Origin: Tillandsia leiboldiana
Taxonomy: Eukaryota > Streptophyta > Magnoliopsida > Poales > Bromeliaceae
Length of the DNA: 64,000 bases
Direction of reading: 5' to 3'
Assembly (NCBI GenBank): GCA_029204045.2
Contig: JAQNDB010000575.1
Span: 1 to 64,000 of the forward strand
The translations under genes were made by a program, and so were the position numbers. Shown one piece after another: positions 30,929-41,524 of this stretch. A model generated the notes under the pieces. It saw nothing but the letters and a program-made list of their open reading frames with translations, did no database searches and was not told where the DNA came from. Positions within the stretch are counted from its first letter, which is position 1. Every line of letters begins with the position of its first letter.

Positions 30929-31212
30929 TACTTTTGACTTCATTTTTTTTTGTGCAGGATTTTGGATTTTTAGTGATTTAGTTTTTAGGACTCTTAGCTT
31001 TAGTTCTCAGGTTTTACGTTTATTGAACTTTTCACTCTCCTAACATTTCGTAGTCTTAACTACATTTGGCTTTGTTTGTGACAAAAAGGGGGGAGAGTTA
31101 GAGAGAACTTTGAACAATGAATGATGAATTGAATGATGAAATATCAAGGTACATGATGATGTGAATGAACATCAAGGTAAGGACCTTGAACTGATTGTGA
31201 AATCTTGATGAT
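30929..31212 (+). other. Region after ORF3, truncated by the gap (copia A)
   Basis: Non-coding; it matches 8622-8890 and 56600-56846. A polypurine stretch AAAAAGGGGGGAGAG is near 31083-31097. The remaining part of about 0.6 kb and the 3' LTR are not present before the Ns. Confidence 0.75.
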
Positions 31213-31312
31213 NNNNNNNNNNNNNNNNNNNNNNNNNNNNNNNNNNNNNNNNNNNNNNNNNNNNNNNNNNNNNNNNNNNNNNNNNNNNNNNNNNNNNNNN
31301 NNNNNNNNNNNN
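31213..31312. other. Assembly gap, 100 N
   Basis: Exactly 100 N, the usual placeholder for a scaffold join of unknown size. Copia A stops at its left edge and an unrelated X-family LTR starts at its right edge. Confidence 0.98.
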
Positions 31313-31869
31313 CTTCCGGAATGTGTCGACCATTCGCACGCTGCCACATGTCACCGTCCAAGCCGCCTCCTTTGACACCGGCCAACCAATCAGAGCTGCC
31401 ACGTGTGCACGCTCAACCTTCCGTGCTCCCGGTGCACGCCTTGCCCGTTGACCCATCCCGCCTGCGCTCCGTCCCCCGCACCTGCCCCACCTCCCCCCGC
31501 TGCCCGCGCCGTCAGCCCCGTCGCGCTCCGCCGCTGCGCCGCCCACTAGGCGTATGGCGTGCTCCGCCGGTCGCCGGTCGCCGCCGCCCGCCGGAGTTAC
31601 TGTTTCGGCTGAACATTAATTTGGTGAAAAAAATCAAGTGAATAGCCCATTTTGATCATTTTCGGCACTGAGTCCAAATCCGCTATCCGTTTGCCAATTC
31701 TCATCCGAAATTTTGCCGGAAGTCCCCGGAAAAGGCAATTTAATCCCGATTTTCGCGCTGGGTCCTTCTGATGTCAGGATTTCGACAATACTAGCTCCAT
31801 TACACCGTGTAAGCTTCCTGTAGTCACTGTAACGCTACAAAAGTCTCTGCAGAAATCCGGGTCATCACA
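31313..31869 (-). repeat. U3 head of a family X LTR (X0)
   Basis: On the minus strand it starts TGTGATGACCCGG at 31869, close to the X2 start TGTGAGGTCCCGG. It contains the ATCCAAATCCGC and AGTGAATAGCCC blocks and one exact CACGTG (31400-31405). It is cut by the gap. The open frames that run through the Ns are meaningless. Confidence 0.65.
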
Positions 31870-31927
31870 GTCCACACAGCCCACCAGGCCAGCTGGAATC
31901 ATCAAACTCAACCCAGACAGCACTCCT
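31870..31927. other. 58-bp spacer between two X LTRs
   Basis: It lies between the X1 LTR end and the X0 LTR start and has no PBS or polypurine tract. I cannot assign it. Confidence 0.4.
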
Positions 31928-31989
31928 TGTCACGCCCAGGGGTCGAAACTGTGGACCCGGGCTCGCCAACATATCCGCCACCTATGCCA

Positions 31990-31994
31990 AACTC
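31990..31994. other. Target-site copy AACTC, left of solo LTR D
   Basis: AACTC precedes TGTTACGG and recurs at 33387-33391 after the LTR end. Confidence 0.92.
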
Positions 31995-32321
31995 TGTTAC
32001 GGCATTTTGGTGTTGGCATATTTCGTGAGTCAAGTCAGTGAGTTGAGTCGGAGTCTTAAAGGGATCAAATTGTCAATCAGCAATCAAAGACTTAGAGAAG
32101 ATTCAACAAGAGCTCAAGTTGACACTCAGTGTCTTGAGTCTTGAAGATTGAAGTTGAAGAATTGTGGATCAGTTACATCAATCTCAAGAAGAAAGTATTC
32201 AAAGGATCAGGTATGGTTAACTAAATAATTTTGGTGATCCGAATACTTTCTTATAGTGTAGAAACACTTGGATGAATTTTAATTGCATAAAAATCAAAAA
32301 CTGGACATGGGACATGTTCAG

Positions 32322-32616
32322 GATCCGGATCAGACAACCAATCCGGATCCCGAAGGGTGCTTGTTCATTGGCAAATCCGATCCGGATCAGGCCATTTCGA
32401 TCCGGATCCCGAACATGTTAATTTTGCTGAATTCATGAACGATCCGGATCGGGCATTGCAATCCGGATCCCGAACCCTTGTTTTTCTGGAATCGTCAATC
32501 TCGTTACGACGATCCGGATCGCAGTAAATCCGATCCGGATCGCCGTCCTGAAAATTTCCAGATAAGGTAAGTTTTTGATTCTTATCTCTTTCCAAAGGTT
32601 TCTAAACTATAAATAG
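32322..32616 (+). promoter_or_regulatory. U3 promoter of solo LTR D
   Basis: Exact GATCCGGATC at 32322, 32378, 32399, 32441, 32511 and 32532, and AATCCGGATC at 32340 and 32460. CTATAAATAG is at 32607-32616. Confidence 0.7.
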
Positions 32617-32867
32617 ACATTTAGGGTTTCTCAAAAACGTGGGAGCTACGGCCGATCAATTTATAAAACACTTGAGAGCAACCCTAGAGGCTAGGTTTTT
32701 ATCGTTCTTCTTTATAGCCTCTTTTAGGTCAATTCGACGGTTCTTTCAAGAACATATCTTTTGTCGAATTGATCTAATCTTTGCTTAGAGATTTCTTCTA
32801 CGGTTCCTCAATGAGAATCTAAGCAAAGGATCACCATCGAAGTCAATATTCTTATCGACTGAGTTTG

Positions 32868-32970
32868 CGTCGTGGATTCGACGTGGCATCGTGGATTCGG
32901 TGTGCTAAAGGCGTTTCGTGGATTCGAAACGTGTGCTCGTGGATTCGAGTGGCGTTCGTGGATTCGAACG
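32868..32970 (+). other. TGGATT-loop hairpin array (solo LTR D)
   Basis: Five loops. Arms are CGTCG/CGACG (32868), CATCG/CGGTG with one wobble (32887), CGTTTCG/CGAAACG (32912), GCTCG/CGAGT with one wobble (32935) and CGTTCG/CGAACG (32953). The stem set differs from LTR B while the loop is unchanged. Confidence 0.87.
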
Positions 32971-33386
32971 TGTGCAGTGGACGTGCAAAACGGTGGAGCG
33001 CGAGGTCCAAGAAATTGAAGGAGGGGTTAAATCCGTGGAGACGGTAATCACCTTGTTATTCTTCTTTTCTTAGGGATTGTTATTGCGTGGATATCCAACC
33101 GGTCAGCGCAAGGTCCGAAGAAGCTGAAGGAGGGGTTTGAGTCCGTGGAGTCGGTAATCACCTTGTTATTCTTCTATTCTTAGTGGATTGTTATTGCGTG
33201 TTGGTCCCGTGGTTTTTCTCCTGGATTGGAGTTTCCACGTATATCTCGGTGTGCTGTTTTTATTTTCCGCATTGGTTTTTATTTTGCACTGAGATTTGGT
33301 TTTATAAGTATTACACCTATTCACCCCCCCCTCTAGTTGTTTGATAGTACCTATTTAGATCCTTGTGGATCCTATAAAAACCTACA

Positions 33387-33391
33387 AACTC
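33387..33391. other. Target-site copy AACTC, right of solo LTR D
   Basis: Matches 31990-31994 exactly. Confidence 0.92.
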
Positions 33392-36353
33392 CGCATAGGC
33401 GAAGCGTCCTACCTGCAAGAAAAGTACTACAGCTAACAGATATCAGAGCTATAAATAAAAATCTGCTGTATAACTAAAATCAATCACTGTACAACTGGAA
33501 ATAATACAACAATGTCCGCCTCCCAAAAATAATAATAATACAATATCCTCAAATACAAGCTCTGAACCCAACCGGGAGGTAACTCCAATAAATACAACAG
33601 TGTACAGTCTCACAATACATAATATATCCTCACTACATCATTCTCTCAAAAGAGGAAAATAAAATAACTAATCTGCTGAAGATCTCCTCTGAAGGGGTAC
33701 CGCTACTCTCCAACGACGGGTAGGGATCTAGCACGCGACTCCCTCGCCTCGAACAACAACCGCAGAATCCGCAACACCCGCTAAGACTCTGCAAAACAAA
33801 GGAGAGAAAAGAAGGGAGGGGAAAACCCCAAACGGGTGTGAGAACAACACCTAAAAAGGGAGTCCTCAGTGGGTACCGCCACCAGGCCCGACGATCTGCC
33901 CACTAAGTCCACTAGAGGCATGAGATAACCAAAGCAGTAAAGACTGAAAAGGAAAGCTGGAGACTCTCAACAGCTACCATGCCTCTATCTAAATGCTCAA
34001 ATAGGAAAAACTCTGATAAAGATATGCAACACTCGCACACGAAGTGCTCAATTGACCCAATCGAGCTGACTGCCACATCGGGTCCAGTCAAACCTGCGCC
34101 CACCTACAACCACCTCCCGCTGACGGGCAGGAATTACGTAGGGCGTCCAAACGGGCTAACTCGCTATCGAGTAGTGGCTCATGCAGGCTATAGTCAAAAT
34201 CCACGCTCTCTCTCAGAACGGATAAACTCAAGACCACAAGCCTCTCGCACAACAGTCAACAACTCACAATGACCTTGGGACCGCCGTCAACCCCCAAACG
34301 GTCCCAACAACACTAGCATGGTCTAAACACAGCTACTAGATCCACTCGGTCCCCCTGACACGAGTGCAACAAAAAGGCAAATATCTGCAATAAACCCAAT
34401 CTAGTGCCACCAGTAAAACTGGCATTGCCTGCTCAGCGGAATCTGCACACAAGGCTCGAAACCGCGGGATCGGCCCGCACGGCTCGCATCCTAAAATAAG
34501 TATCAGACCGGCACACAAGGCTGGGTCCGAAAAGCCTACCTCCGGAGTGGCACTCGAGGGGAGCGACCCACACGAGTAAAGTATCTCAGTAACAAGTATC
34601 TCTGTATAGCAGGACTTTGATCACAAATCTGATCAAAGTGGGAAAACTCAACCACAAAAGAAAGACCCGACCTCAATCGGATGCAACTAAACGATAAGTG
34701 GGAAACTCCATCCACTAGAGAAACTGATACCCAATCTAGTGCATAGATAAGCATCCGGTCAACCGCCCAATATCCGCGGTTGCCGCAAAGCCCCACAACT
34801 AATCCAACCTGTCCCAGACACAAAGTCCCGACTACACTACCCAGACCTCTGCTCGAACCCGAGCAACACTGACCACCTGACTAACAAGAGGAGAAAGGAA
34901 AAGCATGGTTCTCCTAAGTCAAGTTCCAATAAGTAGTGTAGCAATAAAAGGGGGCCTAACTATATGTCCTTACAAGCATGCATTTGTCCTCAAGGAAGAT
35001 ACAACAAAGTAATCCACATGCCTCACCTGACCATAATCCTCGATCATAATAACTCCTCAGAGTACAAATCCGCACATAGCTACTAAATCTGCCCCAATGC
35101 ATAAACCAACCACATAAAAGCTATGTGCTAACATGGCATGTTACATAATCACATAGGGTAACATTATCCTAGGTAAGCTTACACTATTCACCAACATAAG
35201 CATCCAAATCATGCAAGTCCTCAGTATACATCATAAATACTATTCTTGCAATTATTTAAACAATTATCATTATTAAGCTTACATACCTTACAAACATAAA
35301 CCATGTACCCTAAACATGCATGCATCCTAACATACAGAATTAGAGAACCGTCCATCGGTTCTGGAAACAAAGCACCCACCTGAAGCGCTTTCCGCAGGCA
35401 AAGCCGAAGTTGGTGAAGTGTGTAGACGCTCACAGTCCAAAATCCGCCAAAACAGCACCTCGGTACATGACGCGAAAGCCTCGGCTTCAAATAGCTGAAA
35501 ACACCCGGAATCCACTATGTCCAATTTTCTCCAGTTCCAACAGGTCCAGCAACACTTGCAAACACCCCTGGGTACAACAATAAGGTCCATCATTACACTT
35601 TTATTCCAAAAATATTCCAAGTATATACAACATCAGAAAATAGCCCTGAAGATGTGCAGTTTTCACCTGCAGAACGGATTCTGAAAAATCCAACAAAATT
35701 ACTGTCGCATTCCTCGTGTCGATACCTTCGAAAGGAGTACCTGCACGCCAAATTCCGAGCCCCGTTGGCCGAGTTACAAATTCCACAATACAGGGCGCTC
35801 ACAAACACACAACCACACATCTGTATTTCCATGCACAGATAAGGGCGAAAAATATACCTTCGGGCAACCCTTAGAAAAATCCAATAAAAATACTGTGACA
35901 ATCCTCGCGTCGAGTAGATGAAAAAAGTGTATAAGCACGTCGCCATCCGATGCACGGTTGCGGAGATAAAAATCCGGCAAGGTGTCGCTGTCCAGAAATT
36001 CCATCAGCGGCAAAGGGGTTAAAAACGTACCCAGAACCCCAAACAAAGCTCAAATCTTAGAAAAGTGGACAATACAAGAATCGTAGATATACGTCTCGTG
36101 AATCCAACTCCATGAAAATTGTCCAAAAAAACTGTCGAGGTAGCTCTGTAGACCTCTCCGACGAAGTGCGACGATAATAAGCCTCCGATGAAAGAACGTC
36201 GCTCTGCGCTACGATGCCGAAGTCATCGACGCCGCACTCCCCAAAAATCCCGAGCTTCCTTCACAAGATGCGCGACAAGGTGAGCAAACAATTTTTGTGA
36301 AGGGTGCACTGGCCAAAGGGCTCGAGAAAAGGCTCTACATGATGAGCAAAAGG

Positions 36354-36363
36354 GCTATTTATA
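36354..36363 (-). promoter_or_regulatory. TATA box of LTR X1
   Basis: CTATAAATAG on the minus strand, 180-450 bp downstream of the CACGTG cores. Confidence 0.65.
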
Positions 36364-36545
36364 GGCTCACCCCGAAAAGATCCAAAAATCCCAAAATTGG
36401 GCTTTTGGGCCGAATTTCGTGCGCCCGCAGGAACCGGGCGTGAACAGTGTTGGGCCGAGCCCAACACTGTAGCAGCCCGAAAGGCCTAGGGCCCGCACGT
36501 CGACACCCGAATAGCAGACAGCCACACCGGCCATCCGCTGCTCGA

Positions 36546-36800
36546 CACGTGGCGCGCTGTGGCGGCGCGAACGTGGACCGCACTCGGTCAACAGTCGCCC
36601 ACGTGCGCGCATGCGACGCCGCCTGCCACCCCTGCACGCACGCGCCCCGAGGCGGCGCCAACACCCTCTCCGTGGACCGCGCCGCACGAAGACCAGCCAA
36701 ACCATAGATCGCCACGTGTCCTCCCCCGGTCCACCGTACACACGCTCAAATTTTCCGTGGACCGCGCCCACAACACCAACGAGTCAGAAGCTGCCACGTG
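36546..36800 (-). promoter_or_regulatory. G-box cluster upstream of the X1 TATA box
   Basis: CACGTG cores lie at 36546, 36600, 36713 and 36795; three have GCCACGTG or ACACGTGGC flanks. The last two are 82 bp apart, the same period as in X3. Confidence 0.65.
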
Positions 36801-37983
36801 GCCTGCCCTCCAGTGCACGCTGGCCGTGGACCGCGCACCTGCCTGCGCGCCTACCCGCGCGCTGTGCGCTGCCCGCGCCTGCCCGCCGCCGCGCCTGCGT
36901 CCGCGCCGCCGCGCTCCGCCGCTGCCCGCCGCGCCGGAACAGTAACTCTGCCTCGAAATCCGTGCCGGGTCATCGGGCTTCGAAAAATGCAAGCGAATAG
37001 TCCATTTTCATCGTTTTCGCGCGGCTTAATCCAAATCCGAAGTCCATTTTGCCAATTCCAACTCTAAAAATTGCCGAAGGCATCCGGAAAGATGTTTTTT
37101 GTCCAAACTTCGCGCTGAGCCCAATTGTAATATCCATTGCGCGCGAAACCACTTCTAAAGCTCCGACGGAGTCCACCGATCACCCACGTGATCCATCTTA
37201 AGCTCGAAGTCCATCACTTGCATCCAAATTGTGCACAAACCGCCGCCGACGAGCCATATAGGCCTCCAGAAGCTGCAGAGGCAACAGTGATCCATACGTG
37301 TAATAACCGCGGCTTTATTTGCCTTTCTAGACCTTCTTTTAAAATTCTTGTAAATCCACTTTTCGACTAAGGGGTCCGGGGGTAAATTATTTTTCTTTAT
37401 CTCTGGGCAGACTGTCGGGGCTCGCGGGTATTTTTAGACAATAAAGCTCGCGAAATGGATTTCGGCGGCGCGATCGGATCTGGATTCTGACCCCGGAATC
37501 TCCCAGAATAAATTCCGGAAGTTGGCAGCAGTTCAGGCGACTTACACGTTCTTCGAGGCGGACCGGACCCAGGTTCGCACCCAAACTCATTTCGCCGAGA
37601 TTGATTTGTATTTTGGGACTTAGGGTTAAGTTCCCGTGTACGGAGGCGGCTAATATTAATACGTTTGTGTTGGGTTTAGTTTTGGAGTTTTCCTACCGTT
37701 CCTCTCACCCAAACCCTCCTCTTCCCACCGATCGGCGCGAGGCACCGCGGCGGAGCAATCGAGGAACGGGAAGAACACCGCACACCTCCGGAACCGGGCA
37801 CGCAAGAACGGGATAATCCTCGTCTCTCCCTCCCTCTTCATCGGCGAGTCGGAGGCGCTTTGGTTCGGTGAGTTTTTATTATCTTTTTAGCTAGGTTTTC
37901 TTCCGGATCGTCGCACGGGAAGGGGGGGGGGGGGGGGAGACGGTTCACCCCGGCCGGCCGCACCACCGCCGTCGCGAGGCACC

Positions 37984-38345
37984 CTTGCGCGCAGGGCTAG
38001 GGCACCGGGCGTGCGGGTCTGGCACCCGCGCGGGCCCGGGCGCCGCGCGGGGTCATCCGTGCGTGCGGGTCTGGCACCCGCGCGGGCCTGGGCGCCGCGC
38101 GGGGTCGCCCGTGCGTACGGGTCTGGGCGCCCGCGCGGAGCCTGGGCGCCGCGCGGGGTCGCCCGTGCGTGCGGGTCTGGCACCCGCGCGGGCCTGGGCG
38201 CCGCGCGGGGTCGCCCGTGCGTGCGGGCTGGGCGCCCGCGCGGAGCCTGGGCGCCGCGCGGGGCCGCCCGTGCGTGCGGGCTGGGCGCCGCGCAGGGCAG
38301 CCCGTGCGTGCGGGCTGGGCGCCCGTGCTGGACCTGGGCTGCCGC
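37984..38345 (+). repeat. GC-rich tandem array in G5 5' LTR
   Basis: Units alternate near 52 and 57 bp around the anchor GGGCGCCGCGCGGGG, six to seven copies. The same array is at 44692-45050 in the 3' LTR. Confidence 0.85.
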
Positions 38346-38775
38346 CGCGGTCAGGGAGCCGTGCGGGCAACACACCGCACGGCGCCTGATACGCGTGCGG
38401 CCATCGCGGCAGCACGGTCGCCGCCGCCTCGGGTTTCCGACTCGGCCGCCGCCGCCGCCGTCGAACCCGGGAGCCCGTTCCCGACGGGACCGAGTATCTG
38501 TTCTTGTTCCTGTTTTACGTGGGTAGTCGCTGACTTCTTCCCGGTGGATCTTTTTGCAGTTTTGGGAGCGCACGGGATCCACGGGTGGGTAGCGCATTGT
38601 TCATCGCTCGTAAAGGTGGGTTTTTACTCTTAAGTCTTAACATTTACTTCTATCATGGTGGACGGGGTCATCCATAAGTGTACTTGGGTTAAACTGGTAG
38701 GGAGGCAATCATTTATTCGTCATGGCTTTACGGTGCCAGTGATTAGACATACATATTGGTTCATGTCGCTCTCAT

Positions 38776-38990
38776 GCACGTATGGGAGTATGCTGTGATT
38801 ATATATATACTGTTTCATATAGTTCTCATGCACGTATGGGAGTATGCTGTGATTATATATATACTGTTTCATATAGTTCTAATGACGTATAGGATTATGC
38901 TGTATTATATATCTCCTGTTTCATATAGTTCTCATGCACGTATAGGAGTATGCTTGGTGATTTATTATATACTGTTTCATATAGTTCCTC
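38776..38990 (+). repeat. 54-bp AT-rich tandem units in G5 5' LTR
   Basis: Units read CTCATGCACGTATGGGAGTA then TGCTGTGATTATATATATAC. Two clean and two altered units occur here. The 3' LTR (45480-45700) has four clean units. Confidence 0.85.
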
Positions 38991-39202
38991 ATGCACGATA
39001 TGTTTATGTTATTTCATACGGTTCATACATTGATATATATATATATGGTTCACGGTTACTATGCTCGGCTGCAACACGCGCACCCGCGGTATTGGCCACC
39101 GCAAAGGGTGTGCTTTTCGGAAAAGTGGTCCATGACCCGTGTATACCCACAGGACGGCGTGGGGCCTCTTTAGTTGTGGGGCATGTATGCGCCAAGGTGT
39201 GA

Positions 39203-39345
39203 GCGGTGCGACCCGTCGGTTTAGTTGTCCGACGTGGGAGCGGTGCGACCCGTCGGTTTAGTTGTCCGACGTGGGAGCGGTGCGACCCATTCGGTTTAGT
39301 TGTCCGACTTGGGCGCGGTGCGATTCGTCGGTTTAGTTGTCCGAC
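39203..39345 (+). repeat. 36-bp tandem units with an inverted pair (G5 5' LTR)
   Basis: Four units of GGAGCGGTGCGACC followed by CGTCGGTTTAGTTGTCCGAC, in which GTCGG and CCGAC can pair. Repeated at 45915-46058. Confidence 0.85.
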
Positions 39346-40055
39346 GGGATCGGGTATTGCAGGTTTACAGGTGTTTGATTCTACTTTTCCCTTGCGGGGA
39401 GGGGTGGTTGCTCCGGATAGACTACGGTTGGACGTTTTCTTTACCTGCTTTATTATTATCTTTTATGACTAGTCGCTGACTTCCCACTTTGCGACAGGGT
39501 CCTACAGGGGGGAGAGTTAGGCGACGGCGAGGCCACGGCTAGAGGTGTTGGGTCTCAGGAGACCGGAACAGTATTTACTCTTTACTTTCGCATTCCATTT
39601 ATTATTTGTAGACTGTGGATGGTTCTCGATACCCTCGTGGGGTCGGTGTGGATGTCGGTACGGTGACAACTAAATTGTTTAGTTTTCTTTACATCTCTGT
39701 GGGCCGCTTTGGAAAATAAAATAGCAAATAAAAGAACAGATTGCGAAAACTACTATTTCAAAATTCGGGTGTCGTGTGGGCACCGTTTTCAAAACCTTGT
39801 GGATTTATGGTTTGCGAAAATGGATTTCAAAACCTAAGTGTCGTGTGGGCACTGTTTTCAAACCCCTGAGTTTATGTTGCTTTCGAAAAAGGGTTTTCAA
39901 AATATGGGTGCCGGGTGGGCGCCGTTTCAACAATTGTGGGTTTTATCCTTTCAAACTAATCGGCCGTTAGTTTATTCTGCACCTTGTGAATGGTTATACG
40001 TTTGGTTTGTTGTGATTGAATGTTTACTCGTTATTGAACATTGTACAAACCGCGA

Positions 40056-40114
40056 CGCCGTGCATATACAGGGGAGACTCTGTCCGTTTGTAGAGTGATC
40101 CTGTATATGCGGCG
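40056..40114 (+). other. Conserved LTR hairpin (G5 5' LTR)
   Basis: GCATATACAGG (40062-40072) pairs perfectly with CCTGTATATGC (40100-40110). ACTCT pairs with AGAGT above and CGCC with GGCG below. AGG:CCT replaces AAA:TTT of the other copies. Confidence 0.82.
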
Positions 40115-40218
40115 GATCTGGGTACGCGCCGGGGAAGAAGGTTTTCAAAAAAAAAAATACATACCCTTTTGTAATCCGTTTCCGCTAAATTAATCCCCCG
40201 GGGCGTGACAGATTAAGA

Positions 40219-40230
40219 TGGTATCAGAGA
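40219..40230 (+). other. Primer-binding site of G5
   Basis: TGGTATCAGAGA eight bases after the LTR, as in G2. Confidence 0.8.
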
Positions 40231-40401
40231 CTTAGCTTTCAATCACAACAATTGGTGCCGACGTCCACAGGAATACCTCACTTAACTACAAAGGAATGGA
40301 ATGGATAGATTATAGTAGAGTAGGACGCGAGTGATCGAGGGGGGGGTTCGTTGCATGTTAGTAGGGTGGTCTAGAGTTGACTCTTGTGGCGTGTGACAGA
40401 C

Positions 40402-40564
40402 ATGGCCCGTACTAGATCATCGGCCGGGGACGCAGAGTCAGAGTCCGAGTCCTTTCTCTCGCTAAGTGGTTCGATGTGCCGTTGCTTATTAGCAAAGACT
40501 AAAGCCGACCTTCTTTGTGTGCATCCAGATAGAGGGCCGACTCAGCAAGCAACCGACGACGGAA
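40402..40564 (+). other. Displaced gag start block and leader in G5
   Basis: ATGGCCCGTACTAGATCATC at 40402 is the gag start seen at 21359. In G5 it is followed, not preceded, by the leader segment AGTCCTTTCTCTCG to CTTCTTTGTGTG, and the zinc-knuckle frame resumes after it in another phase. Either the block was moved or the segment, ending in GTGCATCCAG, is removed by splicing. Confidence 0.5.
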
Positions 40565-41524
40565 ATGGACATCGCCGACGAAGCCAATCGCCTGCTCCGC
40601 AACCAGCTGCGCGACGTGGCTGGGCAACTGCTGACTCTCGCGGAGCGCCTGAGCATGCTGACACAGGAACTCGAGGGCGTCGACCGATTCCGGGGCGGCA
40701 GCAGAGGCGTTGCCCCTCCCGGGGTGCCGCCGACGGGCCCTCCCACCGTCCAGGAGGCTACTAACCTGACCGTGCACACCAACGTAGAGCGCGCCCGGCA
40801 GGAATACTCTTACCCCGAGTCGGCCGGGGACCCCCATCGGAGGGGCCGGGCGAGCAAACGCCCGAGAGCCGGGCAGAACCTCGGGCAGACGACGGAGGAG
40901 AGACCTAGGCCACCGAAACCGTGCGTCATATGCGGCAACGCACACCTCATGACGAGCTGCCCGTGGCGGGACGGACACTGTTTCCGATGTGGCAGGCCGG
41001 GCCACACGCGTTATGAGTGCCCTCTGAAGCCGGCTGTCAGTAGACCCCCGGCGCCGCGACATGCTGAGCCTAAGGGAACTGCTGCCTCCACCCCTCAAGG
41101 GGGCACCGACCCAGAGAGCCGACCAAATCCACGCCCGACGCAGGCACCGGAGGACGAACGAGGGCTTAAGGGGAGCGCGCGCGTGCAACCGGGATCCTGC
41201 GTCATCTGCAAGGGCGCCCACCCAGTGACGGAATGCACTTGGAGGTACCACTTTTGTAACCGGTGCGGCTTGCCAGATCACAATTACTTCTCCTGCCCCC
41301 AAGGGCCCACCCCCGCCTCCGCCGCCGCGCCACCACCGCCAAGAGGAACAGAGAGCGCGGCGGCCCCCGTGCAGACAAGGGACTCGCCCGACGACCAACG
41401 ATGCGCGGACTCTTTAGACAGCAAACCCCCACCCCAACACGCGGCGCGACGCTGGCCCAAGGATTGTGGGCGGACTCCCCCGGCCGCCCCGGCAGACGAC
41501 GCGTTGTCCCGAAATAGGGAATGA
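40565..41524 (+). CDS. gag: Zinc-knuckle protein of G5: gag without capsid
   Basis: From the first ATG in frame (40565) 319 codons are open. The frame is also open upstream, but no ATG is seen there. A Leu/Gln-rich helical start (NQLRDVAGQLLTLAERL) resembles the gag N-terminus at 21.4 kb. The capsid domain is absent. Two nucleic-acid-binding modules follow, near residues 120-152 and 212-244. Each has a CX2CX3HX4C knuckle and a CX2CX4HX4C knuckle (CVICGNAH.. and CFRCGRPGHTRYEC; CVICKGAH.. and CNRCGLPDHNYFSC). The autonomous relative G6 has only one such module. The rest is Pro/Arg-rich. It may bind element RNA for packaging by particles of a related element; this is inference. Confidence 0.75.
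   Translation: MDIADEANRLLRNQLRDVAGQLLTLAERLSMLTQELEGVDRFRGGSRGVAPPGVPPTGPPTVQEATNLTVHTNVERARQEYSYPESAGDPHRRGRASKRPRAGQNLGQTTEERPRPPKPCVICGNAHLMTSCPWRDGHCFRCGRPGHTRYECPLKPAVSRPPAPRHAEPKGTAASTPQGGTDPESRPNPRPTQAPEDERGLKGSARVQPGSCVICKGAHPVTECTWRYHFCNRCGLPDHNYFSCPQGPTPASAAAPPPPRGTESAAAPVQTRDSPDDQRCADSLDSKPPPQHAARRWPKDCGRTPPAAPADDALSRNRE

Larger units (their letters stand above)
21915..31212 (+). mobile_element. Copia A: Sirevirus-like element, 5' LTR to ORF3, cut by the gap
   Basis: The order is 5' LTR, PBS, gag, integrase, RT, RNase H, spacer, internal promoter, ORF3, then the N gap before the 3' LTR. Protease and the integrase N-terminal domain are missing. LTR A and LTR C differ at only a handful of positions, so the insertion is recent. 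Frame breaks cluster toward the gap. Confidence 0.9.
31995..33386 (+). repeat. Solo copia LTR D (1.39 kb) with perfect target-site duplication
   Basis: It starts TGTTACGGCA and ends CCTACA, flanked by AACTC on both sides. It is diverged from LTRs A, B and C but has the same plan: GATCCGGATC array (32322-32541), TATA box CTATAAATAG (32607-32616) and TGGATT hairpins (32868-32970). No internal region remains, so the two LTRs of an inserted element recombined. Confidence 0.92.
31928..37298 (-). repeat. Family X LTR (X1), about 4 kb, split by solo LTR D
   Basis: The minus-strand end CGTGACA is at 31928. Without solo LTR D (31995-33386) and one target-site copy it measures about 3.97 kb and is still truncated at the start by G5. 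TATA box CTATAAATAG lies at 36363-36354 and G-boxes upstream of it at 36546-36800. The 33.4-36.3 kb part is the transcribed portion and shows no gene. Near 35680, 35875 and 36115 a motif like AAATCCAACAAAATTACTGT recurs. The superfamily is not proven; size and ends suggest Ty3/gypsy. Confidence 0.65.
37299..40210 (+). repeat. 5' LTR of G5
   Basis: TGTAATAACC to GTGACA, followed by the PBS. It contains a 16-17 base G-run near 37922, a GC tandem array (37984-38345), 54-bp AT-rich units (38776-38990), GTCGGTTTAGTTGTCCGAC units (39203-39345), GTGTGGGCACC units (39767-39950), the conserved hairpin (40056-40114) and an A-run. No gene is present. Confidence 0.95.

Noticed and set aside
31098..31546. 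Open frames passing through the N gap
   Set aside because: They join unrelated sequences across unknown bases.
33430..33450. GATATCAGAGCT near the X1 LTR end as a primer-binding site
   Set aside because: It lies inside the LTR, not next to an LTR end, and lacks the full TGGTATCAGAG form.
36447..37000. Open frames in the X1 promoter region on both strands
   Set aside because: They overlap the G-box units and have no conserved counterpart in X2, X3 or X0.
37887..38633. Overlapping open frames on both strands in the G5 LTR, repeated at 44361-45302
   Set aside because: Same composition effect; repeated in both LTRs and present on both strands.
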